From NCBI GenBank assembly GCA_035610365.1, contig CM069433.1:167912882-167976881 (forward strand): a stretch of 64,000 bases of DNA, written 5' to 3'. Position 1 is the stretch's first letter. Each line of letters starts with the position of its first letter. A program made the position numbers and the translations under genes. Below are positions 48,167-60,212 of the stretch, one piece after another. Source of the DNA: Aquatica leii. Taxonomy: Eukaryota; Arthropoda; Insecta; Coleoptera; Lampyridae. The notes below the pieces were generated by a model. The model was not told the origin of the DNA, did no database searches, and saw only the letters and a list, made by a program, of their open reading frames with translations.

Positions 48167-48364
48167 TAGTAGTAATTACGAAAGCTCAAGTATGACCGAT
48201 ATGATTTATCTATCTCTGTCACACTTTGAAAAATTGTATAATAGAAAAAAATAGCAATTAATAATATGTTTATCGATGCAACGTGTGTTGACGAGATACG
48301 TTTTCTGTTTTTTAATTCATATGCTTTTAATTGAGTCATACTCGAGTTTTCGTAATTACTACTA
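48167..48364. mobile_element. 198-bp MITE-like element
   Basis: 29-nt inverted ends: 'tagtagtaattacgaaagct' + 'caagtatga' at 48167-48195 and, reversed, at 48336-48364, with two mismatches. No coding. The flanks are TA-rich, so a TA duplication is plausible but not provable. Confidence 0.75.
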
Positions 48365-50229
48365 GCTTATTTTTATCAAGAAAGGTACTAACCAAAGTTA
48401 AACTTTTTTTTTGTTTTTGCTATTGTTTTTTTTATCAGAATATTTAAATTACGTGTCAAATAAGATACAAATTGTTATTACATTAAATTATGTTTTTTAA
48501 TAAAAATCCCAATTACCTATATTAAATTAAAATGTATTTAGAAATTATTTCATTTTTACTCTTCAGGATTGTTTTTGGAGCTAGTTTTTAGATGGTTTTT
48601 TCCTCTAGTTCTCTGATTTTAGGCGCCTAAAACAATGCAGCAGAGAGGGGTAACTTAATTCTGGTGTTTCTATGTAGTTGTCAGAATTAACATTTATCTA
48701 AATTACAGAATTGAAAAATTGTTATTTTGTAAAATCATTAATTGATCTTTTTAACTAACGACTCAATTACTGATTAAATCAATTAATAACACATAGGAAA
48801 TAAAAGAAGATTATAACAAGTCAAAAATTGTTGATTTAAGCGTTTTTAAAAAAATGTTATTGCTAACACGTCAGTCTGCAAATACATTAAGAATTTTTAC
48901 ACGTTTCCCATTTACGTTTCATTAGAAAAATTTGATGAAAACAAAATTAATTTAACGGCAATGGTTGTCTCAAGGTAGACAACTAAGCAAATATGACATA
49001 TTACTGTCTCCGATATGAGAACTTAGAAGAGCTTTACTTTTTTTGAACAGTGTTGATTACCAACAGCACTTGCTTAATTATTTCATACAGCTCGGACTTC
49101 CGATGTTAGAATTTATATTCTCCATGCATTCCATAATGCCTACAAACAATAAACATTTACTGTAGAAAAATACTAATACTAAATACTAATTTAGTAAGTA
49201 TGGTACTGTTTGTGTTCAATAAATTGAAAAATCTTATTTTCTGATTGGTTAGGAAAGTAATACTTCACGAGTTAATGTTATAAACTAAAAAGAGAAGAGT
49301 TTGAAAGAATTACATAAGCACTAAAATATTAGTTTGCCTTTCATAGACGGTGTTGCTCGTCTATCCTTAATATGAAAATCATTTATAATCGTCCTAATAG
49401 AATGTTAACTCCTACAAGCTCGTATCTCTATTTCACGTGTTTTGTTATGTATCATCTTCCTTTTTTTCAAACCTTTCATGAGTTGTCAAATCTATGTTGT
49501 TATTAAAAACTAACAATAATCGATTAGGTATTTACTTTGGCTATAAATATTGTATCATGTTTACTTACCAAAGCAAACAGTTTACTTGCAGAGTTATTTT
49601 CAAAAATACACTTTAGCACTAGTCAATTTTAAAAAAGTAAGCAAATAGTATGAATTTTATCAAAATTACAATTTGTAATGTATAGGATACATATTACAAA
49701 ATATTGAAACATTCTCAAGTTCAAGAGCCTTCTTGAAGTACATTTTCCAGAACGTTCACCGAAGGATTCGCGTACGTTTTGCCAAAATGTATAAATGCGG
49801 TGCAAACAAATCATAGGGCAGATATTCCCGCAATGTCAAGATAGTAGTGTTAAGAAGATTATTCAAGTTTAAATAAATTAGTAATTAACGCGTGTTTGAG
49901 ATAAATATATGGAGTATAACCTTTTAGGTAACTTTAAAGTAAACAAGTGTAAGTGTTCAGATAAATAGAAGTTATCCGCGGACTTTATTAGTGTGTTTTT
50001 ATTAAATATCCTTAGATTTAATTAATTCGGTTAGTTATAAACGTGTGTTAATTTGTAGTATAAATAAATTGTTAGTAATAATAAACGTTACAATATATAT
50101 AATACACATGTTAATATCAATTATGAGATAAATTTATTATATCTGAAATTTTCAGGAAACGTCTATTTTCATGAAACAAAGTGATGATTAAAATTTAAAA
50201 ACAAAAGAACAAAAGCCTAAGAAGTTTTT
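48365..50229. other. AT-rich stretch without recognised gene
   Basis: No coding relic recognised. The 61-codon minus frame at 49629-49814 resembles no family I know. Confidence 0.35.
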
Positions 50230-51163
50230 TCAATAATGAGTTGCTCCGCCACGATTTGTAATGCACTCATTTAGACGTCTTGGCATGCTATCAATCAAGT
50301 GATCTATAGCTGCTTGTGGTATATCGTCCCAAGCTTCTTGAATCCGTAGCTGGAGATCGTGTAAGTTATCTGGAGGGTGTGGTAAATTACCCAGTCGGCA
50401 ACCAATCATATCCTATACATGTTCAACGGGCAACAAATGAGGCGATCGAGCAGGCCATGGGAGGACGGCAATGTTAGCTTCTTCCAAAAACCGTGTTGTA
50501 GCTCTTGCCGTATGAGGGCGCGCATTATCCTGCTGGAATATGAAATTTTGCAGCCCCTCAAGATATGAAAGCCCAACTGGTTGTAGCAAATTAGCAATGT
50601 AACCAGCTGCGTTTAGGTTGCCGTCAATAAAGACCATGGGTGATCTGCTACCATAACATATTGCACCCCGTATCATAACTCCTTGAGTGAGGACTGTGTT
50701 GCGTTCCACAAAACATGTTAGATTTTTACGTTCTCCACGCATCCGTCTGACCCTCCTACGACCATCGTGGGCCTACAAGTAAAATCGGGACTCGTCACTA
50801 AACACAATTTGATACCATTATTGCGCCCAATTAACCCTTTCGTTGGTCCACTCTAGTTTGCGTAGACGGTAAAGTGGTGTAAGAAGAAGACATAGAACTG
50901 GACGATATGAACGCAACCTATAAGATCCTATCCGGCGATAAACAGATGACATTGACATTCTGAGTTCTATACCTCTCATCCAATCATTGTTGAACCCCTT
51001 CCTCGGACCATTTGGATCAACATCTCAATACCGATAAAACATTTCGGTTTACACGACGAGCAATTTCTCTTAGCGAAAGTCCGGCCTCTCTCATACTAAT
51101 AATACGGTCACGCTCAAAATCACTTAATTGGACAAAATGTTGATGTTGACGTACTCTCAGCAT
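50230..51163 (-). pseudogene. Tc1-like transposase, nearly full length, disrupted
   Basis: The start at 51163 gives 'MLRVRQHQHFVQLSDFERDR' then 'SLREIARRVNRNV', the first helix-turn-helix. The catalytic domain has 'IVFSDESRFYL' near 50790 (first Asp), 'FIFQQDNARPHTARA' near 50510 (second Asp) and 'SPHLLPVEHV' near 50420 (Glu), i.e. a DD34E-type Tc1 enzyme. The Trp codon after 'VEHV' reads TAG. The reading then continues to a TGA at 50230-50232 through 'QLRIQEAWDDIPQAAIDHLI' and 'NECITNRGGATH'. Total length is about 311 codons, somewhat short of the usual ~340, and the second DNA-binding part near 50880-51010 seems partly deleted and is frameshifted. Confidence 0.9.
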
Positions 51164-51440
51164 TGGTATCAAGTTTAGAATGAAATTGTGAACAAACAAC
51201 AACAATTTGCAAACTTGGGAATTACTAAATGGTCTACTACTTCAAATTTATTGTTACTATGTTACTATGGAAACAGCAGGAAAAATACAAAAAAACTACT
51301 TTTTCTACGACTAACAGACAATACGATACATTGTATGTTTAATTGCGATTAGGCAACGTTGTGCATTGTGATTGTGTAATTTCATTTCCGTACAGGTCAA
51401 ACCTATTAACGTACAGGATAATGAATTATAAGAACATAAT
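50230..51440 (-). mobile_element. Tc1-like element, 5' end and coding region
   Basis: The transposase relic (50230-51163) is preceded on the minus strand by a non-coding end to about 51440 that matches 2130-2280. The end 3' of the gene was not located; 'caggaaacg' near 50153 might be near it, but it does not clearly mirror the other end. Confidence 0.75.
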
Positions 51441-52972
51441 TTAGAAGACTTTTACAAATATTTCCTGCATCACTAATTATAAAATTTGAAAACAAAATCA
51501 TTGAGGGTCATGTAAAAGGTATTTCATTAGTTTTATAGCATAAAAAGTGTGGTTTATAAATGATATTTTAGGTTATATTCGTAATCGTTGACATTTAGTG
51601 ACTTTCTTTTAATGAAATGTAAATACATTTTAGAAGTTCAAGGTAATTAAAATAAGTAAAAATTTCTGATTTGCAAACTAACTACTTGCTTTCTTGCAGG
51701 GTTTTCTATTGATGGGAAGGAAGTGTTAACAGTAATTTATCGAACTTTTGCTTTTGCAGTGTTAAACAGATTAAGTAATCCAATCCTTGAAATAAAATTA
51801 CTTATTTTATAATAACATGCTCAAATTAACTTAAAGAAGTTAGTATTTATTAGAAAATTTATCAGTTTTTTGAACTGCATGATAATTCAGAAGTAACCAA
51901 TTATCTTTTGGCGTTCATCGATAGCTGCAAGATACCAAAATGTTTCCTTCGTGCATGCCCGATATTTGTTTGTTATTATTTATCCTTATATTAATGCAGT
52001 TTTCATAAGTATTTATGTATACTTTCACTACATATTATATTATAATCTTATAAAAATAATTCATTCGCACATTGTCGCTACCTTGTTAAAAATTTAATCA
52101 CAAACACTTTGGACTTACGTGATAATAAAGAACACAACATAGATGTAATCAATTGTTACAAGACTAATGCAAACCACTGGTTTATACATTGAAAAAATTA
52201 TATATTTAGATGTAATTATAAGCAAAAGCACTGAATCACTTGTTTCTTTTTACCTACAATGTGTTTTGTTAACAGTTCATTTCTCATATTTAAACTTATT
52301 TCTCAGTAAAGATTATTACAGCATATTTGACCCATTAGAATCATTAACTATCTTGCATTTTCTAAAAGGAATTTTTTTCAATTCTTTAACTACGATGATC
52401 TTATTACCTTCTTAGTTCGGAAAGCTTCATTCTTAAGAATAACACCTATTAATTACAAATTATCTTTAAACATTCACAAATCTACCTTATTTGCTTTGTA
52501 AGTCACATCCACATGTTATTCGGTTGAAGCTTCTAGGAGAAACTATCATATCAACATTTTTCAGAATTTGACGATATTGTTAACGATTCAGGCTTCGACA
52601 TGAATAGATTTCTTTAATTTACTGGCTGCAAAAGCAAAATCTCGTCATTAAATAATTAGTACTTTTTAAACTACAGCTCATTCATATTAGGTTTTGCTTG
52701 AAATTCATGTATTAAAAAAAATTCAAATACTAAATGATTTGAAGTTAACTAAAATTGCATGTATTCAAAACAAGTAAATTACACTCACCATTTCTTTAAC
52801 TAGAGATGAGTAAAAAACAAGAATTAAATAATAGTAACAGATAACTAATTAATTGTCATTTTAGGTATTACCAATACAATTTTTTAAATTAGTTTATTTA
52901 TTTTCTGCGTTATTTTTTTTCGTAAAATTCTGTTTAACTTTGATTACTAATTAAATATAGAGTCTTAGAAAA
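51441..52972. other. AT-rich stretch without recognised gene
   Basis: An 82-codon plus frame at 52167-52415 is Leu/Phe/Ser-rich with no recognised motif. Nothing else was seen. Confidence 0.35.
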
Positions 52973-53106
52973 AGAATAGTGTATAATTCGTAAGAAATGT
53001 GTATTGCCAACTCGTACGAATTTCCAACCTCGCCTTCGGCTCGGTTGCAAATTTTTATACTCGTTGGCAATGACCATTCCTTACTCGTTATACAATATAC
53101 TATTCT
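52973..53106. repeat. 134-bp fold-back (long hairpin)
   Basis: The two halves are inverted copies. Outer ends are 'agaatagt' and 'actattct'; inner arms are 'ttgccaactcg' / 'cgttggcaa' and 'ccaacctcg' / 'ggctcggttg', with the centre at 'ccttcggc'. Small indels interrupt the arms. It is likely a small fold-back transposable element; no clear target duplication was identified. Confidence 0.75.
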
Positions 53107-53142
53107 CTATTTTGACATGAGAATGAGCGATTCTTACTAATC

Positions 53143-53170
53143 CGTGTAAGAATAAGCAAATTCTTACACG
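53143..53170. repeat. Short perfect hairpin, 11-bp stem and 6-nt loop
   Basis: 'cgtgtaagaat' (53143-53153), loop 'aagcaa', then 'attcttacacg' (53160-53170). An outer 'ttactaa' / 'ttagtaa' pair extends it. No run of T follows on either strand that would suggest a terminator. Confidence 0.75.
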
Positions 53171-56100
53171 AATTTTAGTAATGTTAGTTTTTTTAAAGTT
53201 GGTATCTCTACATCGTAAGTTGACGTTACATGAAAAAGAAATCAAAATTATTGAACCTTAACAATTGAAATTCAAATTTTGATGCCAAGATCTAATAAAA
53301 ATGTCCTATTAATTCAAAGTTATTTACTTATAAAGGTATAAAGAGATAATTTTGTATGAGATTTTAGGTTAACACATAAATTTCAATATGTCAAAGTGTA
53401 AGTGTTGCCAATTCAATAAAATATAAAAGTTTCCCAATGTTGTTTTAAAATTAAAATTATACGAAAAATATTAAATATTGTATCAAAATAGAGAAAATAG
53501 TATAAAGCACAAATCATAGAATACGTTTCAATCACTCGACGGCTTCATAAACTAGCCTCTGCGCGGCTCGTATATAAAACCCGGTCTCGTGATTATAGCG
53601 CGTTCATTCTGTAACTTGTATTTTAATATAATATTCTAAATCTTATTTAAATTTTAATTATCACTTATCACAAATTTCAATAAAAGCGTTCAACAAGTTC
53701 TAGGTGCTGCAATTTTTTTAGAAGTCAGTATTAGTTATATTGGTATTAGACCTATATATCACGTACATAATATACATATACATTAATATTATAATTTGAT
53801 TAGAAATACGAATTTGTAATCCCGCATAAGACATCCCATCTTCATTGACATCCTTAGGACGTCATATTAAAGACATCCTAAAGACGCCTGTTTTAAGTCC
53901 CGGGATGTAAAAACAACATTTTCATATAAAACGGACGTTTTTAGGATGTTGTGTGTTTATTGGGATGTTGAGGATATTTAATACACAAATTATATTTATT
54001 AGTGTTTAAAAAAACTAAAAAATTGGAAATTTTTGTTTAAATTGGGGCATAATGAGAAGTGAAAATTATTTTAAAAAAAAGAAACTTTGTTTTTGAATGT
54101 AGTCTATGACTACATTTAGACCTCTGAAAAGTGTCGCTTTTTATCCCAAGATGCTTCACTGCGTTGTCTAGTAATGATTTCAGCCAAGATGTCTTGATCA
54201 ACCACAATATTATCCAAGTTTATAATTTTTTATATGACACTACTGGTTGATATCAATTCCAGGCAAAATTTAATCAACGTTTTTGTTTTATTTATTATTT
54301 TATTGTAAAACTATCTTTTTTAAACCATTTTTTATTTTTGTATCATGTTTCATAAACACTGTGTTCTAGTAAAGGCAACTATTTATATTTGCTGAAAACC
54401 AACAATGTAACATACTGTTACTTGTACTGCAAAAGTGTTATCAATAGTAAAAAATGTGTTTTGGACCAATCTTGAACATTTTTAGCTTTTCAATTAAACA
54501 ATTATCTATATCTTTCAGGTGTTAATACAAATGTCATAGGACCAAGAGTGTCGCAGGTTAACTTTCGTAATTTTGTAAGTGAATATATTGGGATTCAGTT
54601 TGAATTATCCAAAAACTACTCGAATTACAAGCGATTCTTTGCAATTAATATAAGTTGTATACACTTAATTTTGTATATATTAAATTTTATTATTTTTGTG
54701 TTTCTGTATATGTCTGTGGGTATTACATTTTATCAAAAATAACTGTCAAAGTTACACTTTTAGTTAGAAAAAGAGATTAAAATACTGAACAATTATGTAC
54801 CTACCATAACCTTTGCATTTAACAGTCGCTAAGGTCAAACCGATAATTGTTATTCTAGATATGTACTTGTAACGTGGTTTTTTGTATTGTCATGGTTCGA
54901 TATTGAAATAATGAATCAAGATATTTATCCAAATGCATTCACCTTTTGTACTTTAACTTAAGTATTTTTTAAAAGACGATAAGATGTAATCTTATGTAAT
55001 GTAATCATATAATGTAATCATTTTTATAAACTTTCTTTAGCACTCCGAATTCTTTATTACAAAGCATCATTATTTTATAAATAAATAATTATGGAAATCT
55101 TTCTAAAAATTGTTGATAAATATAAGTTAACTTTTAACATGAAACATTGAAAAAAAATTGGGAATTGTCACATCCATCATATAGACCGTGCACCATCAGA
55201 TTACTAATTATTTTGATCCTTGCAAAATGTTAGAACTTTCAATGATGATGACACTATGAAATTGCAATTTTTTTACGATAAAGACCTAAAGTTCTACGAG
55301 CGTAAAATTATAAAGTTGCCAGAAAGATGAAAAAGGGTCATTGAACAAAATGGAAAATATGTCATTGAATAAAGTTTATTTTTTGTATTAAAAATTTTAA
55401 AAAATAAAAAAATTGTGAATTACTTAGTTGCCAATTATAGAATTAAATAGTGAATAAAATTATTTAAAATTTAATGTTTCAGAAAAAAAGAATTGATTAA
55501 AAAATTCTATTTTGAAAACAATAAATTTTTCTAATATTTCTACATTTTCTTTTACTTCGTCAATTTTTCCATGGATTAATTTTTAAATTTTAAATCACTA
55601 ACTTTTTTAATGTAATTTATAAATTTATTGTTCTTCCCATTTTTATCAGTTTAATGGAACAATTTCTATTTGTTTAATTAACTTTTTTCCAGTTCCAGTT
55701 AATTTGTCTCTTTTTTGGTTCATTTGATACTAATTATCTCCTTTAATGTCTAATTCTAAAATTACTATGTTTCTATTACTAAATATAAAATTACCTCTTC
55801 TACGATTTCACTTTACTATTTTTACCCAACGTTTTCATATTTTTGTATATTTTAGTCTAAATTAAGAATATCGTGGATTTAGTTGATACGTGTTTATGCA
55901 GTTAGTTTTACTCTTAAGGTAGTAAAAAATATTTGGTTTTTATACATTATTTATGTAATTTTATATTCCAATTTATTAACATAATTTTTTGATTCATGTA
56001 CAAATTAAAAACCCTAGAATTCCACTCAGCGCCCACTACTAATTATTTCTTGGTTTATTGGAATTTTTATCTCGATCTTATACTCGTAAAACTTAAAATT

Positions 56101-57599
56101 ATACACAGTTATATTACAAATCAATAATTGGACAAAATGTTTATTTTCATAGTTTTGCAGTTTGTACAAATTTTAATCAATGTACGTACGTGTTAAATTA
56201 CACCCACAAAGTAAAGCGCTCAAGTTACCTAATCAATACAAAGTGGTAACAAATTTAAACAAATCGGTATAATTTGCAACTCAAATTAGGATTATTACAA
56301 TAATAAAGTGCAATAGTTGCGAAAACTTGTCGATCGATATAAACTAAATTAATAATCATAACAATTACATTTTATAATTATTGAACGTAATAAAAGTGAT
56401 TTTTTTACAAAAAAAAACTAAATGTTAAAATTGAATGGAGAGACAACACACTTGGCCCTGATTTGGCGGTCGCATTCGCATAAAACTGTGCGACCTTACC
56501 TTACTGACTAACTCAAGGTTACTATGCAAATTACAATCATGGTCAATAAGTGCTGGTGTTTTGAATGGAGTCGAATGCATTAAATCATTTTGTATATATT
56601 TCACTTGGTGGAAATGTTTATAAGAATTATATAGCAAATGCGTAATTCGCTATGCATTTAAAATAAAACAATAATTATAAATAAGGCGCTTTTTAAAAAC
56701 AGGATTTGCATTATATTAAAAAAAGTTTATAAAGCCGCAATATAAATTATTTTATTACGCTATATACAAAATTTTAAATTCCATGGTTTTACCTTACAAT
56801 TTCCATGAAAATTATCTTTTAATTTGTTGTTTTTAGAAAAAACAACGTTATTGAAATCATTGCCAACTTAGTTTTACGGGGAACAAAAAATTATTTACAT
56901 AAAAAGGATTGTGTTCCGTGCTTTTTCTTTTCCTTGTTTTAATATTTTTTAAAATAACAATGCAAAAAATATAACGGTCCTTAAAAATTGTGTTTAATTT
57001 TGTTGTATTACACGATAAGGTGCACGTATTACTTCTAAAAACACTGTTTAGTATTTTGTTGTCGTTTAGGTTATTATTCAACGCCTACACAATGTTTTTT
57101 CGACATGCACTTCGATTTTAGTAAAAGTTTGGAAGTAAAAAACAGTAGTTTATAAATAAGGAACAAAATTTATCCAATAATTGTAAATTTTGTGCTAAGT
57201 GCATACATGCGTAATTTAAATCCTATTACTTGAAAGAGTCAGTATAAGAATATTTATGTCATACTTATCTATATATACATCTACTTTGTTTGCGTACCGT
57301 CTACAAATTTATTTCATTCTTTTTTGTTATTAGCTTCAACTTGTTTTTATTTATTTTTCCTTATAGCGATTCTGTATTGAGATTTGATCTAACGTCTTTA
57401 TTCTAGTCATACTTTTCTTATATAGAGTAAGTTGCACTCATTTTAGTAATACATATTTTGAAATTATTTTATTTTTTATTACAATCATACCATAATAATC
57501 TATAAAGGATAATAACAAACTTAATAATTATTTATGACAAATTTAGGTAAAAAAATTAAAATCTAACTGTAGATGAAGTGGCGTCTGTGCTATAAGTTG
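53171..57599. other. Long AT-rich stretch, no recognised gene
   Basis: About 4.4 kb with no recognised coding. The patch at 53821-53980 is listed separately. Frames at 54548-54742, 56425-56637 and 56857-57081 match nothing I know. Confidence 0.35.
53821..53980. repeat. Second 'gacgtc' / 'gacatcc' patch with inverted copies
   Basis: 'acatcctaaagacg' (53873-53886) is mirrored by 'cgtttttaggatgt' (53936-53949) with one mismatch, and 'ttaggacgtca' and 'gggatgt' words recur. It resembles 47911-48102 and may be the same short repeat family. Confidence 0.55.
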
Positions 57600-58500
57600 A
57601 AGGAGAGATGCCACATTTATAGGGCGAGACGCCATATACCTACATTCCATCTTTGATGGACTCCGGAGCAGAAATGGCATCTGAAGGAGACACTTTGCTT
57701 GTCATTCTACTTTTTTTGACAGACCCTTAATTAGGTTAGGGTTCACTTCTTCTTATGCATCAGATTTTCAGGCGACGTTAAGAATAGAGCATCCTTGTGC
57801 TTCACAGTTGAAAACGAAAGCTTTGAGAATGATCGTGCCTCTTCTAATATTTTTGTGGGAGTTTTTGCAAGGCCAGAGGCTGCTTCTGACAAAAGTTTAA
57901 TGTTTCGATCGGATTAGATATAGCAAAGTAATGAGCTGGAACAGTATTTGGGTTTAGTGGAAATTGTCTACTGTGGCTGCTTTTTTCCAGGCTTCTCCCA
58001 TATGAGTTTTCACTTGTTTTTAATCTGTGTTTATTTCTCTACCCAGGAATTACTTTTTTAATTATGACATGTTTTCAAAGACTTGAAAAAGCTACGATAC
58101 AGTGACTGATAAGCCTCTATGGCTCGGTAAACTAATTATTATATTATTTTTACAAGCCAAATCAAATATACCAATAGAATTAGAAGGAGATGAGTAACCA
58201 TTCACATTAAAATCGTTTTCCCAACATGCTATCAAAGTAAAAGTTTCTCCTCTTTTTTTTGGAGCAATAACATGTATGTACATCCTTAAATCTCTTAGCC
58301 GTTAAAACTTTGACGGGCTTCTTAATTAATTGGATGCCAGTCTGGTCGACATTACTAATATTTTCCGGTTTATCAATCAATCCATTGTCAATTATTTCCT
58401 TTTCAAACAACTTAACTTAACTGTTGACACTACCTCTTTTGACTTGCTTGGCCGAAAAATCTTTATTTCTTTGTAAAAAAAAAACTGAAGCCAATTGGTA
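57600..58500 (-). pseudogene. Pogo-like (CENP-B/Jerky-type) transposase relic
   Basis: The minus strand reads 'KLFEKEIIDNGLIDKPENIS' then 'NVDQTGIQLIKKPVKVLTAK' near 58300-58390. 'NVDxTGIQ' holds the first catalytic aspartate; the usual following Glu is Gln. Next come 'GETFTLIACWENDFNVNGYS' near 58200-58260 and 'GIFDLACKNNIIISLPSHRG' near 58105-58165, corresponding to the region up to the last catalytic aspartate, which is not preserved. 'GEAWKKAATVDNF' near 57970 is the conserved block after it. Frameshifts and stops break it. It is a different lineage from the Tigger element at 20.7-22.7 kb. An 'gagagatgccaca' word at about 57605 recurs near 58608. Confidence 0.75.
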
Positions 58501-60208
58501 ACTTGCTTTTACTTTCAGTGCTTAAAATTTATGTTTTACACCGAGTTTCTCATCACACTGGTAAGCAAGAATATGAATATAAATAGCGCCTCTTCTTTCT
58601 TCAAGGGAGAGATGCCACACTTAATAAAACAATGGAAGAACGTGCAATTACAAAAACATTATCACTACATGTTTCTAACAAAAGATTTAACTCTTAAGAA
58701 ATCCAAAAAATAAATCAATTTGATGAACACCAAGGCTTTAGTATAAAAACCAGAAACTGTGCTTTTTAAAAAAAAATATTTAATTGAGCACTTTATTTTA
58801 AAGATCATTTATTCAAATTTATGACTTTTTAATGGGTTTTTAAAACGAAAAGTCGGATTTACAAACTAATTGACTAAGTGAACAACAGAGAACTGCAAAA
58901 ACAGTTTTGTTGTGCATTATATGAAATTTAAAAATTGTTGTACTGAAGATATTACAACACATCTATCAGAAAAAGTAGCATCGAGAAAATCAAAACGTCT
59001 TGGTTAAGAACTAAGGCGTTAAAACTTATAACAATTAAAGCTTATTAATTATTTTTTTAAATGCATTTTTTTGAAAAACAGTGTTGTAACGAATTTTTTT
59101 CACTACTAGTTGTGTAGGCTTTCAGTATTACTTATAATAGTAGGTTGTGAAGCAGCACTTTTTTAAGTGCAGGCAAATAATATTTCATCATTAACCATTG
59201 GTTAATAATGAACCTATTTGCATTTTCTGATAATTTAAAACAGTTTTTAAAAAAAATTACAAAGCCAGTTCAGGGGCAATAGATTTTATTTAATTATATT
59301 TTAAGAGTTTAAATCATTTGTTAAAGAAATTAATTTGATTTTAAAAATGTAAGTGATTTGAAATCAACTAGGGAAGTAAATATGAATTTTAAATGAATTA
59401 AATATATTTTACATATAGTCAATGCTTAAAGTAATAATGCTTTTAAACAATTTTAGTAACTTAGCAAAAAAAATTATCTACTTATCTATTTATTTCTGTA
59501 TTACAAATCACAATTACGAATTACGTCAAAATTAATTCCATTAAACTAATGGCAACTCTCACAATCACTCGATTTTTAATTTGAAATGAAGATCTTTAAT
59601 TTTAAATTTCATTTAGTAACAGCTAAAAATTTATAATACTTTATTTATTTATTTAGAACGAAGCAGTATTTTTGGTAATCGCTTCAAATGATAGTTAATG
59701 ATCTCCAATGCACTTCAGTATAAAGAAATTGATATTTCTAAATCCGTACCTGGTAGAAGTTTCGTAAAAAAAATTTATTATTAAAATCCTAAAAACAAAA
59801 CCGTTTCAGATAAGAAGAATCTTTTTAAAACAAAGAATGTGGAAACATTTAAAAAACACTATTATATTATACAATGCTAAAAAGTTAATATTTGAAGCTT
59901 TTTTTTTGTTCCTTTTTTAATATTGACTTTAATATTAAGCTTGTTATTATACAGTTCTTTGTTAGGAGGGGCAAATAGACAACTGTGTAAATAACACAAC
60001 TTTTTTATTTATACTTATTTTACTTATTGACTTTTTATACGTATTATTTATGTAAATAAAAACTTTTTCATTGACTTAAAGAAGTGCACAATTAGTTGCA
60101 CAAATCGTCGTTATAATAAAAATCTTGAGTGGTTTATTTGCTCCTCTTAACGAAAAACTGTATAACGAACTTAACGTTTATATTACGAAAAACCCTTGAG
60201 TTAGTAGT
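58501..60208. other. AT-rich stretch without recognised gene
   Basis: A 72-codon frame at 58495-58713 has no recognisable motif. Nothing else was seen. Confidence 0.35.
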
Positions 60209-60212
60209 TTAA

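Noticed and set aside
50406..50597. 63-codon frame overlapping the Tc1 transposase
   Set aside because: Same strand, other frame; the transposase frame carries the catalytic motif and explains the region.
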